Shown here: positions 47,801 through 62,701 of the stretch, one piece after another | Position numbering within the stretch: the first letter of the stretch is position 1 | How the letters are laid out: every line of letters starts with the position of its first letter | The notes under the pieces: generated by a model | Databases searched by the model: none | Seen by the model: the letters and a program-made list of their open reading frames with translations, nothing else | What the model was told of the DNA's origin: nothing | Assembly (NCBI GenBank): GCA_002794735.1 | Contig: NBAZ01000015.1 | Span: 434,001 to 498,000 of the forward strand | DNA from: Pyrrhoderma lamaoense | Lineage: Eukaryota > Basidiomycota > Agaricomycetes > Hymenochaetales > Hymenochaetaceae | Direction: 5' to 3' | Length of the DNA stretch: 64,000 bases | Position numbers and translations under genes: made by a program

Positions 47801-50083
47801 TCACCCAGTCTTCACCTTCAACTCCCTCCAAAGCGTGAGGAACAGAACCGCCCCGATGCCAATGACGGCAATCTCGAGTCCGAGGTAGTTCAGCATCCCG
47901 ACTTTGAGCCCGACCCACCCCAGATCGCGCCTGTGAGGCGGCCTGTGAAGTTGCTGTATTGGATTGCTGTTTCGTGTAGTGGGGGGAGGGGGAGGGGGGG
48001 AGTGATGAGTAAGAGATGAGTGAAAGGAGGTGAAAGAATAAGTTCGTAAGAATAAGTAATAAGTAATAAGTAACAAGAAAAAAAACACTCGAAACACTTC
48101 GACAAAACTGACAAAACTCACCAAGACTACTCCCCGATTCCACCCCTCCCCATCCGGCAACCTCTTACTCAACAAACTCAACGTACACGTACTCGCCAGA
48201 TTAAACCCAAGCGCAACGAGGAACCAACAGGCCCAGAAGGCTGGGTAGGTCAGGAGGCCTTGGGAGGGTTGGGTACGGATTAGGTAGAGGGTGAGGAGGA
48301 GGCCGAGGGTGCCTAGGGTTGTGCCGAGGGCTAGGATGTGGCGGTCTTGGAGTTGGAGTTGTTTGATGCGGATAGGGATATGGAGACGGTGCGGAGGGTG
48401 TGGGTGCTGCTGGTGTTGGTGTTGGTGGGGACGAGGGCGAGGGCGGGAGAGGAGGAAGAGGGAGAGGAAGAGGAAGGGGAAGATGGAGATTCCGCCTAGG
48501 GCGATAAAGTTCCCTGAGGTGAAGGGAGACCAGGAGAATGGGTATGCGGGGTATGGTGTGTCTGTGTCTGTGTTTGTGTTTCGGATTGAGAGGAGGTGAG
48601 GGTGGGAGGGGAATAGGCTAATTAGGTTTGAGTTGATGTGTTTGAGTTTGAGGAGGAAGAAGGGATGAAGAGGAGGAAGAGGAGGAGGAAGAGGCGAAGA
48701 CGGGAATGTTGGATTCCCAACCCCCAAGAATGAAGAAACAAGTCATCGCGAACCAACACATCGTAACCACCACACCCCACTGTCCCTTCGTAAGAGCAAA
48801 GAACCTCGTTCGAGCCGTCGACGGAGGGGGTAAAGAACGAAGTCATCTCCACAGACTTCCTCCATCGTCGTCGCCGTCGCTGATGTAGTTGTAGTAGCGG
48901 AAGTAGTGGAAGCCTTGACGTCCTCAAACAAGAACCCAGCCACGACCCAAAAGACGAGCCAGATAGCCGCCATGACCCACCCAGGACCCGTATAGCCATT
49001 AAACAGCTTCCTAACCTTACTACTCCCAAACCCAACCTTATACAACAACCCACCGAAAAACGGTCCGGCGCTCATACCGATCCCTTGGCCCAAGACGAGC
49101 CAGCCAGCCAAGAATGTTCGTCTCCGGACGCCGACGACGCGCGAGTCTGTGCAGTAGCGTTTTGTGTAGAGGAAGCCTATCATTCCGCCGCCTTGGAACA
49201 TTCGGCCTAGGAGGATGAGGTAGAGGAAGTTGGTGAGGTAGGCGAGGCCGTAGAGCGCTGAGCCGAGGACCATGCATCCGCATGTTATGTGTAGAGGGAG
49301 TTTGTATTGACCTGTAGGTGGGTGTGTGTGGGGGGGGGGGGGTTGAGCATTTAGTTCAGAGTTCAGAGAATAAAGAAAATGAAGTAAAAGAGGAGTTTGG
49401 AGGGAGATGAATGTGTTGCATATGATTTTATGATTTTATGATTTTATGATAATGAAAAGAACAGGAACCTTGAAACTGACCTTTATCGTATTTCATAAGT
49501 GGAATTAAAGTTAACCCTGAGATGGCCGTCGGTATACCAATGACGAGACCGGAGAAGGTAGCGCTGCCTCCAAGGTACTCTGCATACGCCGAAGAAGAAG
49601 AAACGATAGAGAAGAAGGAGATCTGTATGTTCAGGTAGACATATGTTCAGCGGTCGAAAAACTTGAAGTCTAACATAAAATCAAAAGAAGGAGAGAGAAA
49701 GGATGAAAGGGATGTGAGGAGGGGGGGGGGGGGGTAACGGTACCTGTAATAATGTATTTTGTAAGATCATGATGACTAGGGACGGACCGACGTCGAGCTT
49801 GAATTCATCTTCGTGTTGGAGGAAACCGATAGAGTCAGTGTTATTTGCGGAGGAAGTGATGTCGTTGTCGGTTAGAGTCGTCGATAACAGAAGTAATAGT
49901 AGTTTCTCGAGCCTTGTCTATGTCGATGTCCACCTTGGTTTTGGTCTGGTGCTCCTTGGAGGAGGAGGAGGAGGCATCTTGGATTTTGTTCCAGTTAAAG
50001 TCGTGTAGTTGGTGAGCCGCTGTTGTTGCTGCACGCGAGTTTAGGACGCCGCCTTGACTTTCTTCTATACCAGAAGAACTCAT
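47801..50083 (-). CDS. Major facilitator superfamily transporter (MFSD8/SPX-MFS-like)
   Basis: Exons on minus: 50083-49744, 49622-49481, 49311-48122, 47966-47801. Membrane blocks in order: KLDVGPSLVIMILQNTLLQ, AYAEYLGGSATFSGLVIGIP, YKLPLHITCGCMVLGSALYG, LYLILLGRMFQGGGMIGF with RYCTD, RRTFLAGWLVLGQGIGMSAG, WVMAAIWLVFWVVAGFLFED, then GQWGVVVTMCWFAMTCFF, WSPFTSGNFIALGGI, HILALGTTLGTLGLLL, FLVALGFNLASTCTLSLLSK and LGLEIAVIGIGAVLF: about 12 helices. The RxxQG...RxYxxD pattern and the ITNF-type loops fit the fungal MFSD8/CLN7-like group, probably a vacuolar or lysosomal carrier; substrate unknown. Missing bases at 48826-48830 (G5) and 47909-47911 (C3) break the frame. The N-terminal 70 residues and the Ser/Pro-rich loop near 48,700 are not resolved into one frame. 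Confidence 0.8.
49330..49342 (+). repeat. G13 homopolymer in an MFS intron
   Basis: Thirteen G in a row next to the 3' splice site of the second MFS intron (minus strand C tract). Confidence 0.8.
49721..49734 (+). repeat. G14 homopolymer in an MFS intron
   Basis: Fourteen G in a row just inside the first MFS intron. Confidence 0.8.
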
Positions 50084-50741
50084 CGTCGTAGCGTAGTTGG
50101 CCTCTATAGTATATTCCCCTTTCTAATGAAAAAAAAAGCGGGGAAGGGAGGCGGAGAAGAGGACGGTAGAGTCTATTTACAGAGATCCCTTTGTATATAT
50201 TATATTATATACATTTAGAAGTACCCCGGCGGCGGGGGAAGAGAAGAAGTATGATCATAATGCGATCAGAAAGGAACGAAGCAACTCCCCGTGCTCTCTC
50301 TCTACACACTTTGTAATGATGAGCGACCCGCCCTGCTGAGTTTCAGGGGTTCGGTAAAACGTATTCGATTGGTAATCGTATTGCATAGATAAGTAATGTG
50401 AATGTCATTTCGAAATTGCGATTTGGATACAAACGTGTATGTCACTGCACGTACTCCACACAGTTACATCGTCCAGTACACTCGAGCACGTCAATCGACC
50501 GGAAATGCAGATGTCGGCGGGCGAGCTGCTTTTAGAAACAGCTTGTTTGCATATGTTACAGCAGCGGGAGATAGTGGCTGTGTGACTGTGTGCATGTAAA
50601 CTCTATATCCGATTTAGGAAATCCCCCACAGATAAGTTTTTTTAGTTCGTGTGTGTTTTTCACGAATGACTCGACCCGTCCTTCTCTCTTCCTCCGGTTC
50701 TCCTCTCTCTGCATCCTAATAATCAAATTTTAAAAAAGGAG
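50084..50741. promoter_or_regulatory. Divergent promoter region between the MFS and SPE3-LYS9 genes
   Basis: 660 bp serving the 5' ends of both genes. Contains CT-rich stretches near 50,290-50,310 and 50,680-50,710 on the plus strand, common before fungal starts. No motif identified. Confidence 0.4.
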
Positions 50742-53518
<2,777 letters not shown>

Positions 53519-53526
53519 AATAGGAA

Positions 53527-53529
<3 letters not shown>

Positions 53530-53557
<28 letters not shown>
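53530..53557 (+). repeat. (GA)n microsatellite
   Basis: About 14 GA/AG units, followed by AAAGAGAG and a G9 run, directly after the SPE3-LYS9 stop. Confidence 0.9.
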
Positions 53558-53564
<7 letters not shown>

Positions 53565-53943
53565 GGGGGGGGACTTTGTTTGTACCGTGTATGTACGTGT
53601 ATGTAAACCTACTTATACTTATCGCGAGAAAGAAAGAAGGGGTTGTGGTAGGTACTAGAGATAGTTGTAGAATAAAGAAACAGAGATTGGTAATTGTAAA
53701 TGGTTAATGGTATAGAATTTATTAACTTTATTATCAACTTTTTTGTTAGCCCCCTCTCTTCTCCATCTTTGATCTTATAACTCTTTGTAACCGTTATATA
53801 ACGTCTCTAACGTCAGTGTCTATCGTCTAGTCTAACAAAAAGAAGAAGAAGAAGAGGAGAGAGGAAAGAAGAGGAGGAAAGAGAGGAGAAGAGAGAGAGA
53901 GAGAGGAGAGAGGGAAGTCATACTTCACCCCTTCACCCCCCCC

Positions 53944-53961
53944 AAAAAAAAAAAAAAAAAA
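53944..53961 (+). repeat. A18 homopolymer
   Basis: Eighteen A in a row after a C-rich string. Confidence 0.8.
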
Positions 53962-54706
53962 GAAAAGAAAAAGAAAGTAGGTTATAAGAAAATAGGTTAT
54001 AAGAAAAAAGAAAGAAAGGAACGAGTTCGAGTTCAAGTGGATGATACATGTACGAGGTCCGGCTGGGTCTCTTCGTCTCTTCGTCTCTTTGTTTCTTAGT
54101 TTCATAGTTTCGTTATTTCTTTTGATTTTTCAAGTCTTTATATCGTTATCTTGGCTCGTTATCACGGTTGGTTCGTTGGTTTGTGTTATGAAGATTAATT
54201 AGTTGTTAGTTGTTTGTTGTTTGTTGGCTCTAAGATCACCACACACAGTCGTCCATTCGTCATACTCGTCCTGCCGTTGAGAGATTGGAGAGATTGGTTG
54301 GTTGTGTAGGTGATTGTGCATTTATGTAAATGTGTGTAGGTGTTTGGGTGTGGTGTTTATGTGTAGGTGGTATGATATAGTACGGTATATTATGTTGGTA
54401 TCTTAAAGAAAGAAGAAAACGAAGAAAACCCAAAAGAAACGAAAAGAACACGAGAACCTAAAAAGAAAACGGGAACGAGAACCAAAAGAAAACCCAAAAG
54501 AAACGAAAAGGGAAAAGAAAGAGAAAAAGGAAAGGAGTTCCGTGCTAAGAGGTTGGGAATAACGAGTCGATGTATGTAATGTATCATTGTATGTGTCATT
54601 GTATGTATTGTGTGTATTGTGTGTGCATGTGTGATTTATCGAATGTAGTGGTGGATGAGTGATTGGATGGATGGATGGAATGGCATAAATAGCATACATG
54701 GCGTAT

Positions 54707-54732
54707 AAGGGTAAGGTAAGGGTAAGGTAAGG
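54707..54732 (+). repeat. Short tandem repeat GGGTAAGGTAA
   Basis: Two and a bit copies of an 11-mer; telomere-like in composition but far too short to be telomeric. Confidence 0.6.
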
Positions 54733-56061
54733 ATGTGTACCCTCCGTATCCCATCTTTGACTCCCAGTATAAAAGACTAAGGGACTAAGGAAAGCAATAA
54801 AAATTCAGAAAAAAAGAAAAAAAGCGAGAGAGAGAGAGAAGGGAAGAGATACAACCGAACACAGGACTTAGAACATAGTATACAGGATGCAGGACACAGG
54901 ACACAGGACACACGATACACGATATACATATCATCCATCCCATCTTATTTACATGTAAGCAGTCGGGACCCTATAAGGACAACGTAAAAACACGCTCAAA
55001 ATACTGAATTCGCGGGGGGACAAAGGAAAGAAAGGGACAAAAGAAAAACAGAAAAAAGAAAAGAGAAGAAGAAGTAGGTGGGTGGATTATGGATTATGGA
55101 CGATGGATGACGTACGACGTTCCCCATATTAAAGTAACTCAAATCTTAGTATTCCCTAGTGAAAGGAACGATCGCGAAGATGAGAGGAGAAGGTATGAAG
55201 GGTATACTGGGGTTGATGGTTCCGAAAAAAACAAAAAAGAGCCTTAGAGATGATGATGTATTAGTTGTTAGAAAAGTAGATTTGTGAGATAAGATGAGTT
55301 ATGAGTTATGATGAGTTTGAGATGAAGTGCTATGAAGTTAAAAATGGATTGAAACTAGGGGTAAAGTGAGATGGTTTACAAAAAAGAAAAAAAAAAACTC
55401 ATACATATCCTTCTCTATATAATAACCGGGTGGTAGTGCGGGAGGGTAAGTAAGTAAACGACGGTTGGAAAAAAAAGGGAAAACATGGAAAGATAGATGT
55501 TGATGGAATAATGAGTATAATCATGATGATATGATAACAAGGGAGGCAAGGGCAAAGAGTTGTATATAGCATGTGTGCTAAATTGCTAATGTTTGTAAAA
55601 CAAAAAGGAAAGATGGGTAAACGAGGTGACAATGAAAAAAAGAAACATAATAGGATGATGGATGATAGTTGATAAATGATGGATGATGAGCGATGAGAAT
55701 GTATTCGGCCGGCCCGATGGGTTGCTATCTACAGAAGAAAAGAAAAGCTCAGATTAAGAAGGAGAACAAAGGGATGAAAGTTATTTAAGAAAGGGAAGGG
55801 GAAAGGGAAAGAGGAAGAATAAAACATAATAAAATCGCTTGAGATATAAGTAACTTGTAGTAACTTGTAACTAGTATTGATGTTCCAAAAAAAAAACATG
55901 TATGCGTTTCCAATGATGGGTAACAACATGTCTAACAGGGTTAAAACATATAAAAATTTAGGGGTTTAAAAAAAAGAAGAAAAAGACTTCTAATCAGATT
56001 TCCGGCATATACCGCTAAGCAGGGACTTTCGGTTACTATGAGCTTAGTCCTGGATCTTGTT

Positions 56062-58224
56062 CTATACGGCGTACAAATCCGTAGGTAAGGTCAAGGTCAA
56101 GTCATTAGGTACTTGACCTAGATTTGTACCCGTAACCGAACCAGAACCAGAACTAGAGCTAGAACCAGAACCAGGATTGAAGTTAGAATTGGAATTGAGG
56201 TTGGGTCTAAGACTGGGGCTGTGATTGAGATTAGAATGAGAACTAGGATCGCTATGAACCAAGAACGGCGAAGCAGCTGATGACCGTACCAAAGTCCTAT
56301 GACGACCATGCTCCATTATATTCGTACTGAAATCGAGTTCTGGACCTGGTAATGGTAAAGGACTATATGTTTGTGAGGAAGAAGAGGAAGAGGCTTCTTC
56401 TGCTGCTGCCGCTGCTAATACTGCTGCCTCTGCTTCTGTTATTCCAAGTCCGAGGCTAAGACCGAGATCGAGGCCGTGATTGATGTCAAGATCGTTATTA
56501 ATACCTTGACCATGTCCTTGCCCAAGATTATGCCCAAGATTATGACCATGACCGTACCCATGGCTATTGATTTGAGAGAAATCGAACCCAAATCCAGTCG
56601 TACCAAACTTCGGGAAAGATGCTTCAGGATTTGAGTAGTATGAACTAAGGCATGGTCTATTACCAAAAGCATTGACAGTAACAGTATTGGAGTTAGCGAG
56701 GTTGGAATCAGACGTGTTTGTGTTATTGTTAGTCCAGTAATTCGTCGGGGGTGGTAAACGCCTCGATCCGTCTTCAAAGAAAGCAGACCTTGGGTTCCCT
56801 AGAGCTGGTGATTCGAGTGGATAGTGATGTTGTTGATGTTGATGAAGATATGATGGGTCTGGAAGAGCCGGTGGAGGGGTGGAAGATGTGAGGGTTGAGG
56901 AATAGGTCTGAAATTGGGGTTGTAGATTTCAGGGTGTAAATGTGTTAGTGGCCTAGATTGGAGAATTTCTTGAGTCGATGCGAGGAGAGGTTGTTTGTTT
57001 ATGTCTATATCTCTCCTTGGCATTGTACCGAATGCGGATGAGAACGATGGGAGAGTGACATTGTTTACTACGTTGTTTGTGATTGTAATTTCAGAATCCG
57101 GTAGATGGAGAGTAGGTGGATCCGGAAGTTGTAGAGGTGTAGATGGTACTGGTAGATGTAGAGGTGTAGATAGCGCCGGTGACGGTGACGGACGATAACT
57201 TGATGTCAAAGACGGGGATGCCGATAATGATGATGTAGATGATTGTGAAGACGAACCAGCTGACTGCTAAGAAGAAGAAGAAAATGAGGCGTGGTTAGCT
57301 CGTGGAACAAACGACGCAAGATGTACAAGAAGGCCGTGATGATGAAAGAGATAACAAAGGGGAAAGTTGTCCAAACAAAGAAAGAAGGCAGAAAAAACGT
57401 TTACCTCATTCTGTGCTTCAGCATCCAGTACCGCAAGTGACATCTCCCTCATTATAACTGAGCTGATGCGCTGTGCTTCTGCAGTTTCCAAACCATTTTC
57501 CTCTGGTTTACGCATGGCAGCTGATATATCATAGCCTCCGTAGAACGGGCCACTTCTTTCTTGCTTTCCTTTGGTACTCATTGGTGTTAATAATGAACGT
57601 TTGCTATCTTTCCTGGGAAATTTTTTGTCTATTTCCTCGACATCCTTCTGAAGTTCTTCGCCTTTCTTTCCGTTCTTAAGAAGATCCACCACCTCAGCAC
57701 ATCTCTTTTTAATCGCACCTATTTCTTCCTCGTCCTTCCCTTTTGTAATCTTCCTTCTCTTGCTTAGGGTATAAGAATCTGTTGGGCGGTACGCGTATCC
57801 GGGATTCATCTTAAGGTGTTCTTCCTTGGCTTTTTGCGCCCGCTCGAACCACGGCGCTTGATCCTCACTAGACATTGACTTCCATAATCCAGCTGCAATC
57901 ACGGATAGACTAGAGGCGTGTGATTCTACCTCCTGTGGTACAACACCCTTCTTAACAAAGTCAGATCGAAAAAGGATGAAGGCATTTGGTGGTCTTGGAA
58001 TATAATCCTTTGGACGCTTGCGAGCATGAGATGTTCTTTTATCGATTGCCTTATCGGTCGACTGGATTTCGGATGGTTGCTCTACAGAGCTTAGAACGCC
58101 TTATTGGAATGAAGTACTTGTTAATTGTCATAAGACCGTTTCAAGAGAGGATAGAGTACGAACCACTGGCGGATGCTACATCAATTGAAGCAGTGTTCAT
58201 AAATCGATTCCGATTCCGGGGCAT
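56062..58224 (-). CDS. HMG-box transcription factor
   Basis: Exons on minus: 58224-58164, 58099-57405, 57266-56062; 653 aa with one base added at the G4 run 56916-56919. The HMG box spans about residues 48-120: KRPKDYIPRPPNAFILFRSD, then SSLSVIAAGLWKSMSSEDQ, PWFERAQKAKEEHLKMNPGY and YRPTD. The RPPNAFILFR start and the MATA-type order mark the sequence-specific HMG class that includes fungal mating-type and related regulators; nothing here shows linkage to a mating-type locus. A basic KRRKITKGK stretch follows and may be a nuclear signal. The C-terminal 400 residues are low-complexity: Ser/Pro, Asn/Gly/His, an Ala run and a Gly/Ser run. Nuclear DNA-binding protein; targets unknown. Confidence 0.88.
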
Positions 58225-59534
58225 TGTTATACTTAACAAGAATTGAGTTCTGGCGTTAGAATTGAATGGGTTATGCAGAGAAAGGCAGAAGCCACGGCGA
58301 TACCAATGGTATGTGTTCAACGGAACAAGACCACAAAGGAGGAGAAACGGAGAGGAGGAAGGTGGAGAGTGGTGAATATATAGTATAGGCGGTTTTCAAG
58401 CGCCAAGCTGTGTGGTTATTTAGAAGCCTCACGGTAGTCTGAGCCTAATCCTATATGAAGGACGGGATCAGAACATAAAGGGTGATGATAGCTGTGGGTA
58501 GAATTCGCGGAGACCTATATTGATCTATTGATCCACAAGGTCTTCTTTTGAGGCTGTTCAGTTTACTCGGACCAACAAAGCGCAGTATAAATAAGCATCC
58601 AGCGGGTCGGTGGGAACGAGCGCATGGCCGTTGCCGGGGTGTATTGGCCTGGAACAAAGCAATTGTATACACAAATAACTACTTTTGGGTAACGATCATA
58701 ATGATCTAAACCTACTCAACCGACAAACGGAAGGTTAAACATGGCTTTGCCTGCCTTAATAGGCATAGTTCACGCACCGTCTGTATCAAGAAACTTGGGA
58801 CCTGAGAGTCATCCTCATCCGACAAGATCTTGAGATTTCAGGATTACAAAAAATTGCTTCCGCAGGTAAGATCGATTGGTTGCTGTCGTATCTTCGTTTG
58901 TTTACTATAGGTATGTTGCCGAGGAACCTTGTTACATCAGCGTCGTTCTATAGAAAGTGGTAAACAAAGGAAGAACAAATAAAACAAGAATTAAAAAACG
59001 CTAGCGTCGCCAGTGACATAAAACTATTGAATCAAAGGATCTTCGCCTTTCCAATTTGTCTGAATTGTATGTCAATGTATGTCGTCTGCTTTTCCATCAA
59101 ACTAACGGAGGTATGAAAAAGTGGAAAACTGGGTAGCATATGAGGTTGGGCTAGAGCGTCTACCGGGGGCTGAGAACCCTCTGAGTGCTATTATTCGAAG
59201 CCCAAAGTCGCGGAGACAGCGTGTATATAGCATTTTTGTGATCATATTATTATCGGTTAAGCGACGAGTCACGTCTATGTCACAACCTAATGTGGGTGCG
59301 TATAGTCATTTAACTTGATAAAAGATAAGTAAACAGTCTATCTAATAAGAAATTCTTTGAAAGTTATAAGTATGTGTTTTGAAACTACTAAAAGAAACTT
59401 ACGCCATATATATATATAGATCTGGCTGAAAAAAGAAAAAGAAAAGTCGAAGTTACGCTTTGATAGATAACCTAGTGGACCACACAGATCACATACCGGC
59501 AATTATACATCAAACTAGACTCATATAATTCTTA
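58225..59534. other. Intergenic region upstream of the HMG-box gene
   Basis: 1.3 kb, no recognisable gene. The first 150 bp are purine-rich on the plus strand (5' leader of the HMG gene on minus). Confidence 0.45.
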
Positions 59535-60239
59535 CTATCTTGGTGGATTTGCTTCCTCGTCTTCACCAGCTCCGTCAGATCCATCTACTGATCCTTGTTC
59601 TCCATTTCTATCATGGTCATTCGGATCTTCCCTCTCAGGCGGATTCGCATTCAGTTCAACACTTTCCGGAACCATCCACATTCCGCCCATCGTATTCTCC
59701 ATTCCTGGCCTCCTATTCCCGCTCCTCCCGATTCAAAAACATTAACACCTTCCTCAATGAGTGCTTCACGCTGACGCGCAGCACCTTCTGTTCCCGGACC
59801 ACGAGAAGATATCTTTCCAGAAGCAGAGACAACCCGCTGCCAGGGCACATCGGTGTCAGGCGGGAGATACTTTAGAGCTATAATAGGATAGTATTAATCG
59901 AAAGATCTGGAGTATTAAATTAAAATAAAAAGGTACTAATATCCATAGGATGACACCAAAATTCTGGATACACAAACCTTGTCCAACATGCCGCGAATGT
60001 CTCGGTAACCCATCAACTTTGCGACGTGACTTTAAATCGTGCAACCCCCATACCATGCTGTCAGTAAGTGCTACTAATGCAAAAGGATGATTTGGTTACC
60101 CGTAACTAGTCACTTTTCCAAATGGGATTTGTCGGACAACATTGTACACCTAGCCATACAAAAACATTGAATTTGATATGATCCATGTATAATAGCAAGA
60201 GACGACACCAACTGAAGCATGAAATTCTGCGCTATCCAT
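59535..60239 (-). CDS. Alkyltransferase-like protein (ATL), DNA alkylation damage response
   Basis: Exons on minus: 60239-60213, 60149-60100, 60029-59978, 59877-59535; 157 aa if single bases are added at 60004-60005 and 59668-59669. Homologous to the DNA-binding domain of O6-alkylguanine-DNA alkyltransferase: VYNVVRQIPFGKVTSYGHVA, the PRHSRHVGQ helix-turn-helix with the Arg finger, ALKYLPPDTDVPWQRVVSA. The site that is PCHR in true alkyltransferases reads PWQR here, so the acceptor Cys is replaced by Trp, as in Atl1 of fission yeast. It therefore should bind O6-alkylguanine and hand it to nucleotide excision repair rather than remove the alkyl group. Without the second correction the protein stops at 59651; with it, it gains an acidic tail. 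Confidence 0.88.
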
Positions 60240-61990
60240 GGATATCGTTGAGAATATATCCTATCCCACTTTTATCTGTAGCTATAATAATTTGAATATT
60301 TCTTGAATGATTATGTATGAGGCTAAGGAGAGGCACAACAATTCCTTTTTTCCCGCTATGTCAGCCCTTACCATATATGATCTAAAATATTTCTATATAA
60401 GGTACAATGCTACCACTCTTGAAAGACGTATATATATAACTCAAATATATACTTATACGCATAAGTTTGTATTTCGAAGCGTCCTTTGCGCTCGGAATCG
60501 TCATAGTAAATGATGACGAGACATCATCACGTTAATTTCCTATTTATCTTCAACCTTGAGTAAGGTTGTTTAGCACTTGTAACGTAGATAAAGTTCTAGC
60601 ATTATGTTACTCTCATTTCGGTCTGAATAGTGCCATTCAAAGTTATATGGAAGCGTTTTTACTACTTTAAGTCAACATAAGTATTTAAAAAGGACTATCA
60701 TTGAGGCAATAGTATATTAAGGGTCGTTGATTATTTCGCATTTCTCATACGATAAAAGTAAGACAAAAACACGAAGTCATACACGAAGCTGCCTTTAGAT
60801 ATTCAATAGACAAGTTCCAGAATCGCACATACTGATGTACTAGCCAACGGTTGTGTCAAGAATTCACGAGTTGAGGTAAATCGAAGTAGCATGATCCTGT
60901 ATTGAACCATGAAAACTGTAAAAGCAGTATTACATTTGAAAGACAAAGCCCTGATTAATCCCCAAGAATAAATATACAAGCATGTCCTTGACTGTGTACA
61001 GACAAAATAATATAATGATAGCCGATGGAGCTAGAGCAGCAGCAACCTGAGAGCATTCAAGGATGACGCTGCGATTCATACGTATAAGTAAGAAGACACG
61101 TCACTGTTTCTTATTTGCCTTCTTTACAGCCAACCACTTGACGGGATGACGATTAAGCATCGGCCAAGGGGGAACGACAGCCTTTCGTACTTATCTATTA
61201 GCTGGGATACTAGCAAGTGAGACAGGACGATGGAACACGCACAACCATGAGTAAGACCGTGGCTAGCCCAAGTAATCCGAAAGTACTCTTCATCGATTGA
61301 GTAGCAAGACCGTACAGAAAAGATAAAACCTGCATGGTATAGCAAGATCGATCGTTCAGAATGAGCAACTAATATGTAGCACTGATCGAAGGCGTACAGT
61401 CGAACCGATAAGAACATTCCGTACTAAGGTCTCGGTGAGTCTCTGGCCTTCAAAGTCCTGAAAATCATTCCTAGTTAGACAGTCTGTGACATACAGCAGA
61501 TATTTTTACTGACTATTTCCCTTCAAGTAGCTCTTGCATCGAGCCCGACATGTTGGTGTACTGCACAAGGGTATGGTGAGAGTAGACAGCAAGTCGGTCG
61601 CATGTAACGATCCCGTGTTCCAAGCTTCGGTTGTGACCGAAAATATCGGGCTTCTCTTTTTGATTACTTTTATTTACTATTTCACCTTGTAAACACGAAT
61701 GGGTACTTGACTTAATTATGCAGTACTCGCACAAAAAAGAGGGCACTACTTCGATACTCGGATATGTATATCAATATTGCTGCTCGAATCTTACTTTTGT
61801 AGTTCCTGATATGATCACACTTCTGGACCTGATAACAAAATCGGTTTATACTAACAAATATATATGTTAACGATCATCCTCGACCGTATACAAAAGGTTA
61901 TTTTGCCCTTTTCCTCACATGTTATTAGATGCGTATACACTGGACATGTTTATTATGGTCCAAACACGTGTCGCGTCGTCCAAACCCACA
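60240..61990. other. 1.75-kb AT-rich intergenic region
   Basis: No recognised gene, repeat or RNA. Short ORFs have no features. Confidence 0.5.
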
Positions 61991-62701
61991 TTAGAACATG
62001 TTCACGATTGAACTCAGAAAATTCCTTTCAGCAACTGCCTGACTATGAAGCGCTGGAGCATTTATGTCTGGACTTGCTCGATACTTTCGAGCATCACTCT
62101 TTGCAGCTTCCAATTTCTTTCTGTAAGCTGCTTGAACTCTTGCTCTGCCATTCTGTTGTATTTCAGCTTTGACTTTTCGTAGTGCTTCAAGAAGCTTTGG
62201 GTCTGGCCTCCCAGTCTGGGCTTTTTTTTTCTCTTCTGCCTCTCTAATTTTTCTCTTCAGGCTTCCTTTATCCTCTAATTTGGCTTTCTTATAGGCAGTC
62301 CCATCTATGTATTTCGGACGAATTTCCGAATTTCCTTTTCCTTTTATCTCAAAAATCGATTGAACTACATATCTGGACGTGGGTTTGATGCCACGAATTT
62401 CTATATCCAATTCAGCTAGTTCTTCACTCCAGCATTTTATATCACTGTCATAATCTACCTCACTGTTGATCAGTTCTTGAATCTTGTTCTCTATCTGAGT
62501 TGGGATGGTACGGTCTTCAGAGCTCGAACTGGAAGAGACTGGCGCCACGGCTAACGTTGATGGGGGTTTTGCCATCGCTCGCACCATTTTCTGGGAATTG
62601 ACAGCCTTGGGAGGATCTTGCTCCCGCTTCTGTTTTTTATTTACTGGAGCCTTTCCTCTGTTAGCATCACCAGTCTGAGTTTCCCCTCTCTTAGAGTTCA
62701 T
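61991..62701 (-). CDS. Unknown Lys/Glu-rich coiled-coil protein
   Basis: Single exon, 236 aa, ATG 62701 to TGA 61991. The N-terminal 60 residues are basic with two Lys/Arg clusters (GKAPVNKKQKREQ), possibly nuclear signals, then a Ser run. The middle (80-150) is acidic to neutral with IQELINSEVDYDSDIKCWSEELAELDIEIRG-like helical sequence; the C-terminal half (150-215) is a charged coiled coil (SLKRKIREAEEKKKAQ, RVQAAYRKKLEAAKSDARKY). I do not recognise a family. Codon-like sequence and absence of stops over 700 bp in an AT-rich region support a real gene. Confidence 0.6.
   Translation of the reverse strand: MNSKRGETQTGDANRGKAPVNKKQKREQDPPKAVNSQKMVRAMAKPPSTLAVAPVSSSSSSEDRTIPTQIENKIQELINSEVDYDSDIKCWSEELAELDIEIRGIKPTSRYVVQSIFEIKGKGNSEIRPKYIDGTAYKKAKLEDKGSLKRKIREAEEKKKAQTGRPDPKLLEALRKVKAEIQQNGRARVQAAYRKKLEAAKSDARKYRASPDINAPALHSQAVAERNFLSSIVNMF

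Larger units (their letters stand above)
53519..56061. other. 2.5-kb simple-sequence-rich gene desert
   Basis: Between convergent 3' ends. Contains a (GA)n run, an A18 run, many purine-rich A/G tracts (54,400-54,540; 54,800-54,850; 55,020-55,080), short telomere-like GGGTAAGGTAA strings and ACAGGACAC repeats near 54,890. No believable gene. Confidence 0.6.

Noticed and set aside
54707..54732. Telomere-like GGGTAAGGTAA strings
   Set aside because: Only two copies, internal, surrounded by other simple repeats; no sign of a chromosome end.
56062..58224. Mating-type (MAT) locus
   Set aside because: The HMG-box alone does not define it; no homeodomain pair, pheromone or receptor gene is in the window.
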